Position numbers and translations under genes: made by a program
The notes under the pieces: model-generated
The model's input: the letters and a program-made list of their open reading frames with translations, nothing else
What the model was told of the DNA's origin: nothing
Databases searched by the model: none
Part shown: positions 9,850 through 28,868 of the stretch, piece after piece
How positions within the stretch are numbered: the stretch's first letter is position 1
Layout of the letters: each line of letters begins with the position of its first letter
NCBI GenBank assembly: GCA_032718475.1
Contig: JAUCBJ010004897.1
Span: 1 to 44,437 of the forward strand
From: Nemertoderma westbladi
Lineage: Eukaryota; Xenacoelomorpha; Nemertodermatida; Nemertodermatidae
Length of the DNA: 44,437 nt
Reading direction: 5' to 3'

Positions 9850-10800
9850 GAGGTTTTTAATTAAAGACAATGGGGTGGTTGGCGACTTGCTCTCCTTTTA
9901 GCAGATAACAGTGGTAATGATGGTAATTGGTCATTGATGAACCCAACTGCACATGCAGCATTGGACAAAATAGACCAAATCACCAATCACATCAGATATT
10001 GCCATTTCTTATGTTCAGGCATCAGCATGCATTCTTATCTTTCCAGCGAGACTTTAATGCCAGTTTCCATAGGTCTACAGCGATAGTGTTAACCGAAATT
10101 CAGTCCATTTTCAGGATTTCATCTCTGGAAGTGTAATATTGTCGGCTGGGACCCAGTTTAAGAAGACGAACTGGAAAGCTGTGGACTCAAACTGGACCCA
10201 GTGGTCATAAGTCCCATAAACACGATTCTGTTTTGTAAGAAATACTGTATAGACTGTACACGTACAGGATTAATTCATCCCAGTTTCACCAACGACCATT
10301 GTCTTATTGTGGTTAAAGTTTAAACTAGATCCCTGAACACTCTGATAAATCTACGGGAACTTATAAATCAGCAGATTAATGCCATCAATGATGCCAATGT
10401 CAGCAGGCCATAATCAGGGCACAGAAATCAATCAACTCGCTAACTGGTACTAATATCGGTATCCCCGCCAGATGCTGACATGTCGAGGCGACACATTGAT
10501 TCCATTACTATTCATATCTTGAACTACGAATTATTGTTTCATATTTCTATTGAGGGATACACTAAACAATAACAAGAGACAACATTGTTACAAACACAGG
10601 GGCGTTATAGTACAATACTATTTGTAACAATTATTCTACGTGAATGCAGACTAAGATTCACTGGTCACTGCTGTGGAAGTAAAGACGAGGTCATACAATA
10701 TTTACTTACACAAGGAAAACGTAGCCGTGGACGACCGGCTATGACATATAGAATGATTTGAAAGGGATACTGGACTTGGGAGAAACAAAATGCAACAACT
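9850..10800 (+). mobile_element. Decayed LINE copy in opposite orientation (endonuclease, linker, C-terminus; RT deleted)
   Basis: On the plus strand, fragments in several frames match this family in the correct order. An endonuclease segment (LMNPTAHAALDKIDQITN, about 9930-9995; compare the copy at 36.7 kb) is followed by a decayed nuclease C-terminus (around 10130-10210), a linker (ELI, INAINDAN and NQSTR, about 10350-10460; compare AINDADD and KSIN in the neighbour), and finally RLRFTGHCCGSKDEVIQYLL with GKRSRGRPAMTY (about 10625-10745). The reverse transcriptase is absent. Many stops are present. Sitting between two minus-strand copies, it records repeated insertion into old elements. Confidence 0.7.
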
Positions 10801-10814
10801 ATGTAGATGTAGAA

Positions 10815-11950
10815 TCTGGACTACTACTGAGTGCTACTTTCGGTATGCTACATTGCAGCTCCATTATATAAATTATTATTCAAATAATTGAGCATAGGTT
10901 ATGGTTTTGTAGCTTATTAGATTAGCCAAAAGTAGCTCAACAAAAAGAAATATGTTTAGTACCCTCCACATCACAGTCTACCGTAACTACAGTGTCTATC
11001 AAAAACACCTCCGTATTTCCCAACAATCGCTGTCAATGAAAATAATGGTGTAGCAATACAGTAACAGTGTCAGCCGAAGTCTGCTATTTCCGATTGACCC
11101 CACAGATATGTATCCACAATAATGTTTTGGCGTGATAAAATAAACAAATCAGTTCATTTCAAAGATAGGAAATAGAATGTTGCATTACGCAGGCGTTTTT
11201 AAATTACAGCAATGGTAGGCAAGACGGAGGAGTGATGTGGAGGATACTTAATATACTATTGCTAGATTACACGCATCTTCAAGGACAATGTCCTTTAAGA
11301 TTCCTCTCAAAGAATGTCATGGGCTCTCTACCATGCTTATTCTCTCCATGAGGCTGCAAAGGCATACGATTGTGAACTGTGGAGTACTGGTAATCTAAAG
11401 AATCGATTCCCTGGATTTCGTTTAATTTCATGGGACTTCGAAATCCTGGGCAGAATATTCAATTCTGCCCTTACGTATCCAAAATCCCACATAACAGTTA
11501 TCCACGAACCATTAGATCTAATGATTACGACTGTCAAAGTTAACTGTCAAAATTTTGGCATACCTGGAGTTAACAAAAAGACAAGCACCAGAAGCAGTCT
11601 GCTCCAAAGACGTAAGGGTCATCCTTCTAGAGATTCGAGCTGAACATACATACCTGCAGCAATGGAAATCAATGATATTTCACGAAAAGATCCGTAGAAG
11701 TTAGGCATGTTTTGTCGATGTACTTGGCGACTGTGACTAACTTAATCGTTTTTATCTCTTGTGGGACTCTCTTAGTTCTATACATGTCTATGATGATGGG
11801 CTGAATGAGGACTAAACGCTTTTTCAGAGGAGCGCCATGTACTCCTCTGGATGCTACCACAATAGCACCGCAATAGTACCAGCAGAACGCAGCAAATATT
11901 TTCAATAATAAATAATGTTTGGATGAATTCGGTTTGGTACTTTTCGGCAT
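10815..11950 (-). mobile_element. Second decayed minus-strand LINE copy
   Basis: The plus-strand sequence at 10815-10865 resembles the (TAG)n-tailed 3' end of the 7.9 kb element. The segment at 11265-11380 matches its C-terminal region nearly base for base (TCAAGGACAATGTCCTTTAA compared with TCAAGGCCAGTGTCCTTTAA). The segment at 11535-11645 matches the part after the active site (AAAGTTAACTGTCAAAATTT is shared). The segment at 11655-11825 matches the upstream RT region around 8960-9110. The core RT motifs between these blocks are deleted. It is not coding. Confidence 0.75.
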
Positions 11951-12980
11951 TCCAGGTGACTAAATAACAAAGTTTAACAACCTGCGTTATTCAGAAGGTT
12001 TCATCATTGCTGTAGCGACGAGAGCTGTTGCGACAATGTTTACTATATCTACAGTGACTTTAAATAAAAATTTATATTTTTAATAATTTTCATCCGTTCT
12101 AAACGTCCCGGCGAAGTGTATTATAAATATAAATATCGGGCATAGAAATAAATTGGAACATGTTGTACAGATTACAACGACACTTGGATGACAAGTCCAT
12201 GGAATTGTTACCGAATTCCTTTATCCTTATATGAATGGAAGTGTCAGCTATATACAAGAAGGGCGCTACCTCGCCTGAACAAGGAACTCGGGATCCTTGT
12301 AGGCAATTACTTGTAGGATATGCATGCAGTGTAATGGGATGCCCGACTGACATTCCAAAACCCAAAGTCCAACCAAATTACCCTATTCCCTGTGGACTTC
12401 CAGAACGGAAAACCGAATTTCAAGATTAGGTTGGGACTGCGAGAAGCTGTTTTAGGAGAGGATTGGGGAGTTTGCTTGTCTGACATTGTTACAACAATGG
12501 ATATACAATCCGCGAAGCTACATTTATAATTGCAATTACAATGGCAAGGAAATGGTTAAATCTGAGTAGCAGAAGGTTTAATTTTCTGACATTTCCGAAG
12601 CTCTTCCATTTGGAGAACGGGGGAGTCTCAGTTTTACCCAATTCCAATAAATTGGGAGGAAGTTTAAACTAATGAAATTGCGCTCTGCATACTAATACAA
12701 ATTCCATTACATATTCAGTTTATCAGATAAGTTACGAGTTAATTTACTATTCTGTGTGTAACACAGTATTCTACACAGTATACACATAATCTGCCATTTT
12801 TATATACATGAAGTGAGCTTACTCTATAGAAAACCATGAAAACCTTCGTTAAATTCCATCAAGCTGTTCTTGGTCTATAATCTAAATGAAGTAGTAAACA
12901 TTTCAATTGCAGAAGTGACTCTGCGACTGCGACATATTAACACAAAAAACGGACCGGTTTTAGATCAGAGGTTTGTGGGT
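11950..12980. other. Intergenic DNA, nothing recognised
   Basis: AT-rich sequence with only short, unrecognisable open frames. No repeat or RNA gene was found by eye. Confidence 0.5.
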
Positions 12981-12984
12981 ATAC

Positions 12985-13355
12985 CACAACTCCGTGACCC
13001 TATCTGCTAATACCAGTCCTTCCTGTCTGCTGTACCACACCTCTGTGTCTGCTATACCACACCTCTGTGTTTGCTATACCACACCTCTATGTCTGGTAAT
13101 TCCCCCACATCCGTGTTTGCTATACCACACTTCTGTGACCGTGTCTGCTACACACCTCTGTGTCTGCTATACCACACATCCGTGTTTGCTATACCACACT
13201 TCCGTGGCCGTGTGTCTGCTAGCTATACCACAGATCCGTGTCTGCTATACCACACATCTGTGACCGTGTCTGCTCTACCAGACCTTCCTGTCTGCTATAC
13301 CACACCTCCGTGTCTGCCATACCACACCTCCATGTCTGCTACCACACATCCGTGT
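12985..13355. repeat. Degenerate 22-bp tandem repeat
   Basis: A unit close to CTATACCACACCTCTGTGTC plus two bases recurs about fifteen times with substitutions and indels. Variants include ATCCGTG for CTCTGTG and inserted GACCGTG blocks. The array is old compared with the exact-period arrays elsewhere in the window. The three overlapping open frames across it are by-products of the repeat. Confidence 0.85.
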
Positions 13356-13678
13356 CATCTCTACTTTACTCTCTACTTCTACTTTACCATGTTTCCTTGA
13401 CCCGACCTCATTTTTACTTTATTTGCTTTTTTTAATTTTGCTAACCTTGTACATTATTAGCCAACAATATATTATTGCGCGTCTTAAGTAACACGAAGTG
13501 GCAACTTATTGCAGCATGTGACATAAACTGTCACATAAATGTTAAATGCCCACATGAAAGAATTATAAGCAAAATGTTTTCAGTAAATTCAAGGAAATGG
13601 GGAAGATTATCACTATTATCACTCTAGTGGGTGACTGTTGAAATGATGAAGGCTGAAAGTATCAAAAAATCTCAGCAA
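13356..13678. other. Spacer before the giant microsatellite
   Basis: About 320 bp of ordinary AT-rich sequence with no gene or repeat recognised. Confidence 0.5.
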
Positions 13679-22206
<8,528 letters not shown>

Positions 22207-23315
22207 TATTTGCCATTATTACCCACACACCCCCAACAGTGTAAGTTCGCTAGGACTCCGCCATCTTCGTGGCTCTCCCCACATATTAGTTTTAATTTAC
22301 TGCCATTGTATTAAAACACAAAATTATAACTTGACATTAGTTTAGCTAAGTACATGGAATGATTTAAACCAATTTCTATGCCTTATGTGAGTAAAGCTGA
22401 AACGATACTCTTACACGCACATTTCAACCAATTTATTATTATTATTAATTATCATAACTTTATGTCCATTCAAAAAATGCTAAATCTATGTCTAAGAGAA
22501 TAAAACGGAAGTTGTTATAATGTACCTTCCATGGGGATTTGTAATGAACGTGCCAGAATAGAATCATAAGTCGTAATTAATATGGCAGCATGGAAAACTC
22601 TTCATACGTGGAATAAAAGAGAGCACATGCGGCAACCTTGAATTCCTCTCCAACGTGCAGCATAGAAGCAGCCCCGTAATGGATGCATCCATCCCCAAGC
22701 GTTTGATATATTCATCTCATTACACGCTCCAGGGATCGGTTTCCAAAATGTAATTTCCAAGGTGTAATTTGATGCATTGCCTCGCGCAAAATAAAACTAA
22801 CTCAATTCTATCTCAATATCCCCCAAGCTTATCCCATCCTCATAGTACTAATGGCTTTCAAGTTCTTTTAAGTTTAAATAAAATATTGTGCAGCGATTTC
22901 TTCATCACAGCTATTCCAATGAGCTCACTCTGTTGATAATTTTTTGACTCGTCCACATATCTGCAATCTGTAAAAATCGAAAATATTTTGACACTAGAAA
23001 TCCAGTAAGCTGGCTTTAAACGAACTAATCCCGTGATCGAAACGCCACAAAAAATATACAGTCTTGTGCGCAACCAAAATTTATGTAGAGTTTGTTATTA
23101 AAATTTTTGCGTACCTGCTTGAGTTTTTGAGATATGGGATGGTTATACACTCAACCACATCGTGTTTTTGAACGGCTCAACTCTTGACAAAAACTACCCT
23201 GGGCTATTAATAGGCAGGTTCGTTATAACCTGTAAGTGCTAATTAAGGTTAAGCTGCATTCAGTGGGGAACAGCATATACAGTAGGCATGGGCTGATGGT
23301 TGCAGACTTTCCAGA
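22207..23315. other. Intergenic DNA, nothing recognised
   Basis: AT-rich with short ATT runs near 22435. No convincing coding frame or RNA gene. Confidence 0.5.
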
Positions 23316-23318
23316 TAT

Positions 23319-23553
23319 GGGAGGAAACTGGACGGAATAAAAATTCATCCCTCTCCAGGGTAAATTGGACACAAATAACAGCTGATTACTCCCAAAATAA
23401 AACTAACTTGTTCTATTGTGTTTAGTTTATTGTTTTGGTTAAAATAACGTGCCGCTGTAACCTGCTCCTTTCCCCAAATTGAGAATTTAACATTGAGGCG
23501 GGATATTAATTCGCCAAGATGGATTCGCTAGATGTTTCCCCCACTTTCTCAGA
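23319..23553 (+). mobile_element. MITE-like element, copy 1
   Basis: The left end reads GGGAGGAAACTGGACG. The interior, from AAAATTCATCCCTCTCCAGG through TTTATTGTTTTGGTTAAAAT to GAGGCGGGATATTAATTCGC, is shared at high identity with the copy at 28869-29109 in the other orientation. The right end here is decayed (GTTTCCCCCAC), but the second copy shows it is the inverted repeat of the left end. There is no coding capacity, and the length is about 235 bp. These are the marks of a non-autonomous DNA transposon. The superfamily is unknown and I could not define a target-site duplication. Confidence 0.75.
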
Positions 23554-23567
23554 TTTTCGGGGTTCCA

Positions 23568-23582
23568 GGACGAAGGTCCGAA
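23568..23582 (-). repeat. Stray single unit of the 17-bp minisatellite
   Basis: GGACGAAGGTCCGAA here is identical to the inverted units at 25119 and 25142 and complementary to the array. It lies just outside MITE-like copy 1, about 1.6 kb from the array. Confidence 0.75.
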
Positions 23583-24080
23583 ACACCAATGACGGGGGGG
23601 GGGGGTTGTGAAGTATGACACATACAGAGTCACATGCGGGAGCGGCTGTAAGATGATTTGTTACGTAACGCAATCACTTATAATTATTATACGTTATTTA
23701 CGTTGCAATTCAATTCTATGGCTGCAGTATGACTGTCTGTATACTGTAGGTATTGACCACGAGGTTATATTATTGAATGAATTTTGGTTATTATTGCATT
23801 TATTTAATTAATTAATATTAAAGTGTTTAACCAATTATGTATGATAATACATATATAATATATATAAAGAATGCATAAATAACGAATACAATTTGTTATT
23901 TACCAATAATTAATACAGGTGAATAAATAAATAATACATTATTATAGGACAAGAATATGCGCTGTACAAATACTGTTCATAGACCTATTTTAGATGTATA
24001 AGGGGGGTGTGGGGTGGGTGGGAGGGTTTTTGGGTGAAAAATTGGCCGAATTGGCGTTACGTAATTTGTCGACGCCCCTT
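23582..24080. mobile_element. Possible second MITE type with TTACGTAACGC inverted ends
   Basis: TTACGTAACGC at 23661-23671 and its complement at 24054-24064 lie inside two G-rich or C-rich ends (a G run at about 23594-23605; GACGCCCC at 24071-24078). The interior is AT-rich and non-coding. The shared core plus similar flanks suggest subterminal inverted repeats of a small DNA element, but the core contains an 8-bp palindrome, so chance is possible. Confidence 0.35.
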
Positions 24081-24094
24081 AACAACGTTATGCT

Positions 24095-24117
24095 ATTGTC
24101 CGGATCGGAATTGTCCG
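24095..24117 (-). repeat. Stray 1.5-unit copy of the 15-bp minisatellite
   Basis: The complement of 24095-24117 matches 21 of 23 bases of the 4.6 kb array (CGGACAATT, one changed base, CGA, one changed base, CCGGACAAT), keeping the 15-bp spacing. It sits about 19.4 kb from the array in sequence that is otherwise unrelated. Confidence 0.7.
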
Positions 24118-24171
24118 TAGGCCTTCTCCATTAAATGTATTACCAACAACGTTGTAACATAATAATTATTT

Positions 24172-24306
24172 ACATACTTGTGTGTAAAGTAGCACTTTAC
24201 AGTGTGATGATCCGAGTGGCTTTGTTACACGAACGAACGTTAGTGAGTGAGTGAAAATAAAGCCACGAGGATCAGAACACTGTAAAGTTCTTTGCAACAA
24301 GTATGT
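24172..24306. repeat. Imperfect inverted repeat with arms of about 50 bp
   Basis: ACATACTTG and ACTTTACAGTGT through GTGGCTTT on the left (24172-24233) pair with AAAGCCAC through ACACTGTAAAGT to CAAGTATGT on the right (24258-24306). A few mismatches and one 4-bp indel interrupt the pairing, and the loop is about 24 bp. It is likely a foldback-type or MITE-type remnant. Confidence 0.75.
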
Positions 24307-24574
24307 ATGTAGTTTTATTACAAATTTTTAACATTACGAAATGATTGTACATATACATTATAAGTGATAGAAACTGCACAAATTATATTAGTTGCTGTAT
24401 AAATAAATGTAAAAATGACATAAATTATGTTATAAATAAGTTAGCTTAAATATATGGTGGCGTTTGGAGCCATGTTATAATAATATAGCTAGGCCCTACT
24501 GCTTATTAATAGCTATACCCCGCCTACTGGTAGGTAATGCGTGGGCCTATCTGGCTGTCAGGCAAATTTCCACC

Positions 24575-24665
24575 TATTGTTTACGTGGTATACAATTACG
24601 GCGATAAGTAATGTCCCCTTAGTGGACATTACTTAACGCCGTCATGGGTTACCACGTAAACAATA
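24575..24665. repeat. Long hairpin, 16-bp outer and 12-bp inner perfect arms
   Basis: TATTGTTTACGTGGTA (24575-24590) pairs exactly with 24650-24665. Inside it, TAAGTAATGTCC (24605-24616) pairs exactly with 24624-24635, and GGCG/CGCC pairing lies between. The loop is seven bases. With the inverted repeat 270 bp upstream, this forms a small palindrome-rich district of unknown origin. Confidence 0.85.
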
Positions 24666-24669
24666 ACAC

Positions 24670-25110
24670 CAAATACAATACTAAATGTACAGGCCAATAC
24701 AATGCTGTAATGTCCTCTAAAGTTGTAAAGTGCTAAATAACAACTCGCTGTTAATACTAACGGCGTTGAGTAATGTTACAATTTTGGAATAAAATAAGTT
24801 AAATATTTGACGCTGTTTTAGATAACTGTTTTTGTTTATCTGGAGAAAGTACGGTGAAAAATCGATTTAAACTTAGAATCTCGCAAGTTGCTTTGCTACT
24901 TGTTAATACAGTACAGTAGCTCAGAATGCCAATAAGGGAGTTTCATAAATCATGTTTGCGTTGTAAGAGTTACAATTCCCATGACGGTGTGAGAAAGATT
25001 TCTACATTCTTCGTCATGGGATGATAAACATCTAATGTTTGTTGCCTTTGGCCCATGCAAACTGAACTGCCTTCTATAAAGTGCAGTTCGTGGCCGTTGA
25101 CGAAAGTCCT
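24670..25110. other. Intergenic DNA before the 17-bp array
   Basis: AT-rich, with no gene. A short inverted repeat around ATTTCTACATTC and the similar start of the next open frame is too weak to call. Confidence 0.4.
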
Positions 25111-25118
25111 CACACCTA

Positions 25119-25537
25119 GGACGAAGGTCCGAATCCGAACAGGACGAAGGTCCGAAAAAAAAGCGACCCAGGCGGACACTTTCGGACCTTCATCACATTC
25201 GGACCTTCGTCTCATTCGGAACTTCGTCTCATTCGGACCTTCGTCTCATTCGGACCTTCGTCTCATTCGGACCTTCGTCTCATTCGGACCTTCGTCTCAT
25301 TCGGACCTACGCCTCATTCGGACCTTCGTCTCATTCGGACCTTCGTCTCATTCGGACCTTCGTCTCATTCGGACCTTCGTCTCATTCGGACCTTCGTCTC
25401 AATCGGACCTTCGTCTCATTCGGACCTTCGTCTCATTCGGACCTTCGTCTCATTCGGACCTTCGTCTCATTCGGACCTTCGTCTCATTCGGACCTTCGTC
25501 TCATTCGGACCTTCGTCTCATTCGGACCTTCGTCACA
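25119..25537. repeat. 17-bp minisatellite (21 units) with two inverted units upstream
   Basis: Units of TTCGGACCTTCGTCTCA run from 25181 to 25537 at exactly 17 bp with only a few substitutions (near 25220, 25306 and 25402). Upstream, GGACGAAGGTCCGAA occurs twice (25119-25133 and 25142-25156) as the reverse complement of the unit. Because 17 is not a multiple of three, the 162-codon open frame across the array cycles through all three frames of the unit (GPSSHSDLRLIRTFVSF). I regard that frame as a by-product. Confidence 0.93.
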
Positions 25538-25577
25538 TGGTAGGGTAATTCTAATAATTTATTACTCAATGTCTTAA

Positions 25578-25665
25578 CTTAGTGGCGCAGTTTGTTTTGT
25601 TAGGGTGCGTGGTATGGCACGCACCTGATGAGGAGAACCAGGAAACCTAAGGTTCAGCGTTTAAA
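25578..25665 (+). mobile_element. Possible tRNA-derived fragment
   Basis: AGTGGCGCAGTTTG resembles the D-arm of several tRNAs. It is followed by a perfect 8-bp stem (GGTGCGTG, loop GTATGG, CACGCACC, 25604-25625) where an anticodon arm would be, and later by GGTTCAGCG. The T-arm does not fit a B box well and there is no acceptor stem, so this is only a weak SINE candidate. Confidence 0.25.
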
Positions 25666-26460
25666 TCGCGAAAACCCTTTTATTTTTATTAAATTTATTT
25701 TGTTTTATTATGTAGTGATATATAGGCCGGCGTGGTAAACTGTATTATGTTAATTTTATGGGATGGGCTACTGCTGTATTTGTTTGAATGCTTACCAGTG
25801 CCTGTATTGTCGTACACAGTGTGGTTAGGTGAGTTTATTCTTGTGGTAAATATTGCTATTAGGATGTTACATTATTTAATAGGGCCGGTCAGTACTTGGT
25901 GGCCCAAGGGGCCCCAAAGCCTGTCGGAGTAAGACCCCCATACGTCCTATTTTATTGGCACATATCTGCAGGCCCAGGCATATCTCTCTGCCACATTCTG
26001 CCACATTCCAAGTCCAGCCAGATACTGGTGGTTGCATCTAGTGCTGCGAACTGAAACTTAACTGGAACTTAAATATTTCACTTTTTGAATAAATACATTT
26101 AATTTGCTTTATTCTGTTAATTATTAATAATAATATTATTCCACAACAAAAAAGAACCATCCACATTGGTATTGGACCATCCACATAAAATAAAATATTA
26201 TTGGAAAGTATAATTGTGTAATCTTTTCAGTTTATTTTAGAAGAAGTGGAGCGGGTGCAAAAAATAGCAACAAATGTAAAAAATACAATACAATACCCGA
26301 AATGTATAATCTGCGGACAGAGCGAGGACATTTATAGACGGTGGCCCAGACTCTAAAATAGACAAGCAATACAAAACCAAAAATTGTTTGTGGCTGTCTG
26401 GCTGACAAGACGGCACTGCGGCAAAGAAACCTAAAAGTCTGTAAGTCAAATTTCACAGAT
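25666..26460. other. Intergenic DNA, nothing recognised
   Basis: AT-rich sequence with short, overlapping open frames and no recognised protein, repeat or RNA. Confidence 0.5.
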
Positions 26461-26461
26461 A

Positions 26462-27055
26462 TTTTCGACACAATCAAAATTCATACCTCTTAATTAACGG
26501 AAAATCGACGCACAAAAAATGGACGCACTGATGATTGATTACGGTACTCCAAAAAAATGGACGCACTGATGATTGATTACGGTACTCCAAAAAAATGGAC
26601 GCACTGATGATTGATTACGGTACTCCAAAAAAATGGACGCACTGATGATTGATTACGGTACTCCAAAAAAATGGACGCACTGATGATTGATTACGGTACT
26701 CCAAAAAAATGGACGCACTGATGATTGATTACGGTACTCCAAAAAAATGGACGCACTGATGATTGATTACGGTACTCCAAAAAAATGGACGCACTGATGA
26801 TTGATTACGGTACTCCAAAAAAATGGACGCACTGATGATTGATTACGGTACTCCAAAAAAATGGACGCACTGATGATTGATTACGGTACTCCAAAAAAAT
26901 GGACGCACTGATGATTGATTACGGTACTCCAAAAAAATGGACGCACTGATGATTGATTACGGCACTCCAAAAAAATGTAATCTGTTCTATCTTTATCTAT
27001 TCTTTATTGTTTTGGTTAGAATAAGGTGCCACTGCAAACTCTTTACGTGGAAATG
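26462..27055 (+). mobile_element. MITE-like element, copy 3, with an internal minisatellite expansion
   Basis: Left of the 38-bp array, AAAATTCATACCTC and then TCGACGCAC align with copy 1 (AAAATTCATCCCTC, TGGACACA). Right of the array, TCTGTTCTAT and TTTATTGTTTTGGTTAGAAT align with the next part of the same element. The array unit (TGGACGCA ... TGATTAC ... ACTCCAAAA) itself resembles the element segment that should lie between (TGGACACA ... TGATTAC ... TCCCAAAA). So the array seems to be an amplified piece of the element's interior. The ends of this copy are decayed. Confidence 0.65.
26521..26976. repeat. 38-bp minisatellite, 12 units
   Basis: Twelve consecutive 38-bp units begin GGACGCACTGATGATTGATT and end ACTCCAAAAAAAT. 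Eleven are identical, and the last differs by one base (GGCACTCC for GGTACTCC). Such homogeneity means recent amplification. There is no spacer sequence between units. Confidence 0.97.
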
Positions 27056-27164
27056 ATGGTCGTATTATTATGCAATTTAAATTTAAATTTTTCTCCTTTC
27101 GATATCCAAACGCCACGAAAAAACCTTCGACCACCGGCAACATTCGCTTGATAAATTGCAAATT

Positions 27165-27255
27165 AAGGGAAAGGAACAGGTTACAGTATGTAATTCATCC
27201 CAAAACAATAAACGGAAATTACCACAGGTTACATTTTCATAATAAGTTGGATTAA
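27165..27255 (-). mobile_element. Inverted partial copy of the MITE-like element
   Basis: GGGAAAGGAACAGGTTACAG, then ACAATAAAC, then CAGGTTACATTTTCAT follow the order seen in copy 2 (GGGAAAGGAGCAGGTTACAG ... ACAATAAAC ... CAGGTTACAGTTTCAT). It faces copy 3, so 26462-27255 may be two insertions or one element with an internal rearrangement. Confidence 0.6.
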
Positions 27256-27259
27256 TCAG

Positions 27260-28865
27260 AATGTAGATGTAAAACACGCATATTTCTGATTATTTTTATA
27301 TCTGCTAGAATATGAAATAATCACAAAACTCATCAGTTGATTAGTTCTGGTGCGGAAGTGACTGAAATTAGAATTCTAATGTTGATTGAAACAATGGGAA
27401 AGAACACTAGGCCTACTCCAACCGAATCTTATCATACCGTCGTATAATATAGTGAATGGATAGCCACAATACGATCAGTCCGGCCTACTATTATTAGGCG
27501 GTATTGGCTTGAATTCTTAAAAAAAATATATTTTTATCTGAAATTCATCTTTCGAGGGTAATTTACTTACCAGAACTGAAAAAAATAACAACTTTAGGCT
27601 GGATTTAATAACAGCTTTATGTGGTACACGTCAGTATCAAGCTAGGCATATATTGGGGAATTCCTAAAGATTTATATTTCTTCAATTTTTGTAATTGAAT
27701 AGAACGACTGGTATGTGAGACGGTTGCTTTAAACTAGCTTTATTAATATTATTATAAGTGAAAAATTATTAATATTACTACTGTAACTTATTCATTTGAG
27801 TGTATGCAAAGTAGTGCCTAACGCTGGTTAACGCCTTGTTGTAAAGACTTGTTAACGGTATACGAAAGAATGTAGTAAGTAAGTGATCATTATTATTGTC
27901 TTAGAAGATAGTGACATAATATTTAATTCACAAAATAACGTATTATTTGAAAACACATCCAAAATCAGATCACTTTTTATTCTAAATCCTACATTTTACT
28001 ATCCCTATCCTATCTTCTGTAGAATATATATATTTTGTAGGGATTCAATCCAATCAGATGTTTTTTGATTAGCCTGATCTTCGTTTGAAAGTTTATGTGG
28101 CTTCAAATTTTCTTCCGACAAATATACGATTCGGTAGGCCTACTATGTATAGAGCTCTTTCATCCCAGAGTAGGCATAGGCCTACAGCCTACAGTACAAT
28201 AGGCTTTACAAACCCTTACAGGAAATAAAGTGTAGGGCAATACACCAACTAAAAGCCCTGCAACACCATTAATAATACTTGCGATATTTTAATTAATTTT
28301 CCAAGGCTGGTTCTGGGTTTCAGCTTACATTAGGCTCCTGGGTAAGGTCAGCTGATTAATAAGCTGTTTTTTCACATCAAAGAACAATTTTATTGAATCA
28401 ATGCCATTCATATAATATATGGCACTATTATACAGTACCAGTACGTACTCCTACAAGTACAAGATTCAAGAAGGAAATAGTCGCAAAAGCCTAATGCATG
28501 CTTACTTTATTTCAAACCCGCCGTATACTACTGTGTTATTGAAGTATAAGTTTGAGTAACCAATAATTACGAATTATATTTATTTATTTTACTCTACTTT
28601 TCCTAGCTTGGCCTCCTGAGAATGCCTTCAGCTGCGGGGTGAAACCTACAGATCAGCGGGCTGCTGTCAGCTGATCACTGATTACATGCAACGTCTAGGT
28701 CTTGTTGCTTTTTAGTTATTTACATAATTTGGTACTAAGAAACCTACTGGTAAGGTTTTTTACTTAACGTGCTTGTTTTCTTGCCGTCTCTTTATAATTT
28801 CTATTCAAAATTTTAAATATTTATTTCTGAAGAAAGACTGTTCCATAAGTCGATGAATTAACGAG
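27260..28865. other. Intergenic DNA, nothing recognised
   Basis: Mostly AT-rich, with several AGGCCTAC motifs around 28.1-28.2 kb. No convincing open frame, tandem repeat or RNA gene. Confidence 0.5.
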
Positions 28866-28868
28866 ACA

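Noticed and set aside
25055-25543. 162-codon protein over the 17-bp array
   Set aside because: The period is not a multiple of three, so the peptide merely cycles through the three frames; it is open because the unit has no stop in any frame on this strand.
26521-26976. CRISPR-like direct repeats
   Set aside because: The 38-bp units are head to tail with no spacers, in a eukaryotic genome, and derive from a MITE-like sequence.
26521-26976. Hammerhead ribozyme satellite
   Set aside because: Each unit contains CTGATGA, the first core box, but no GAAA box or the required stems are present in 38 bp.
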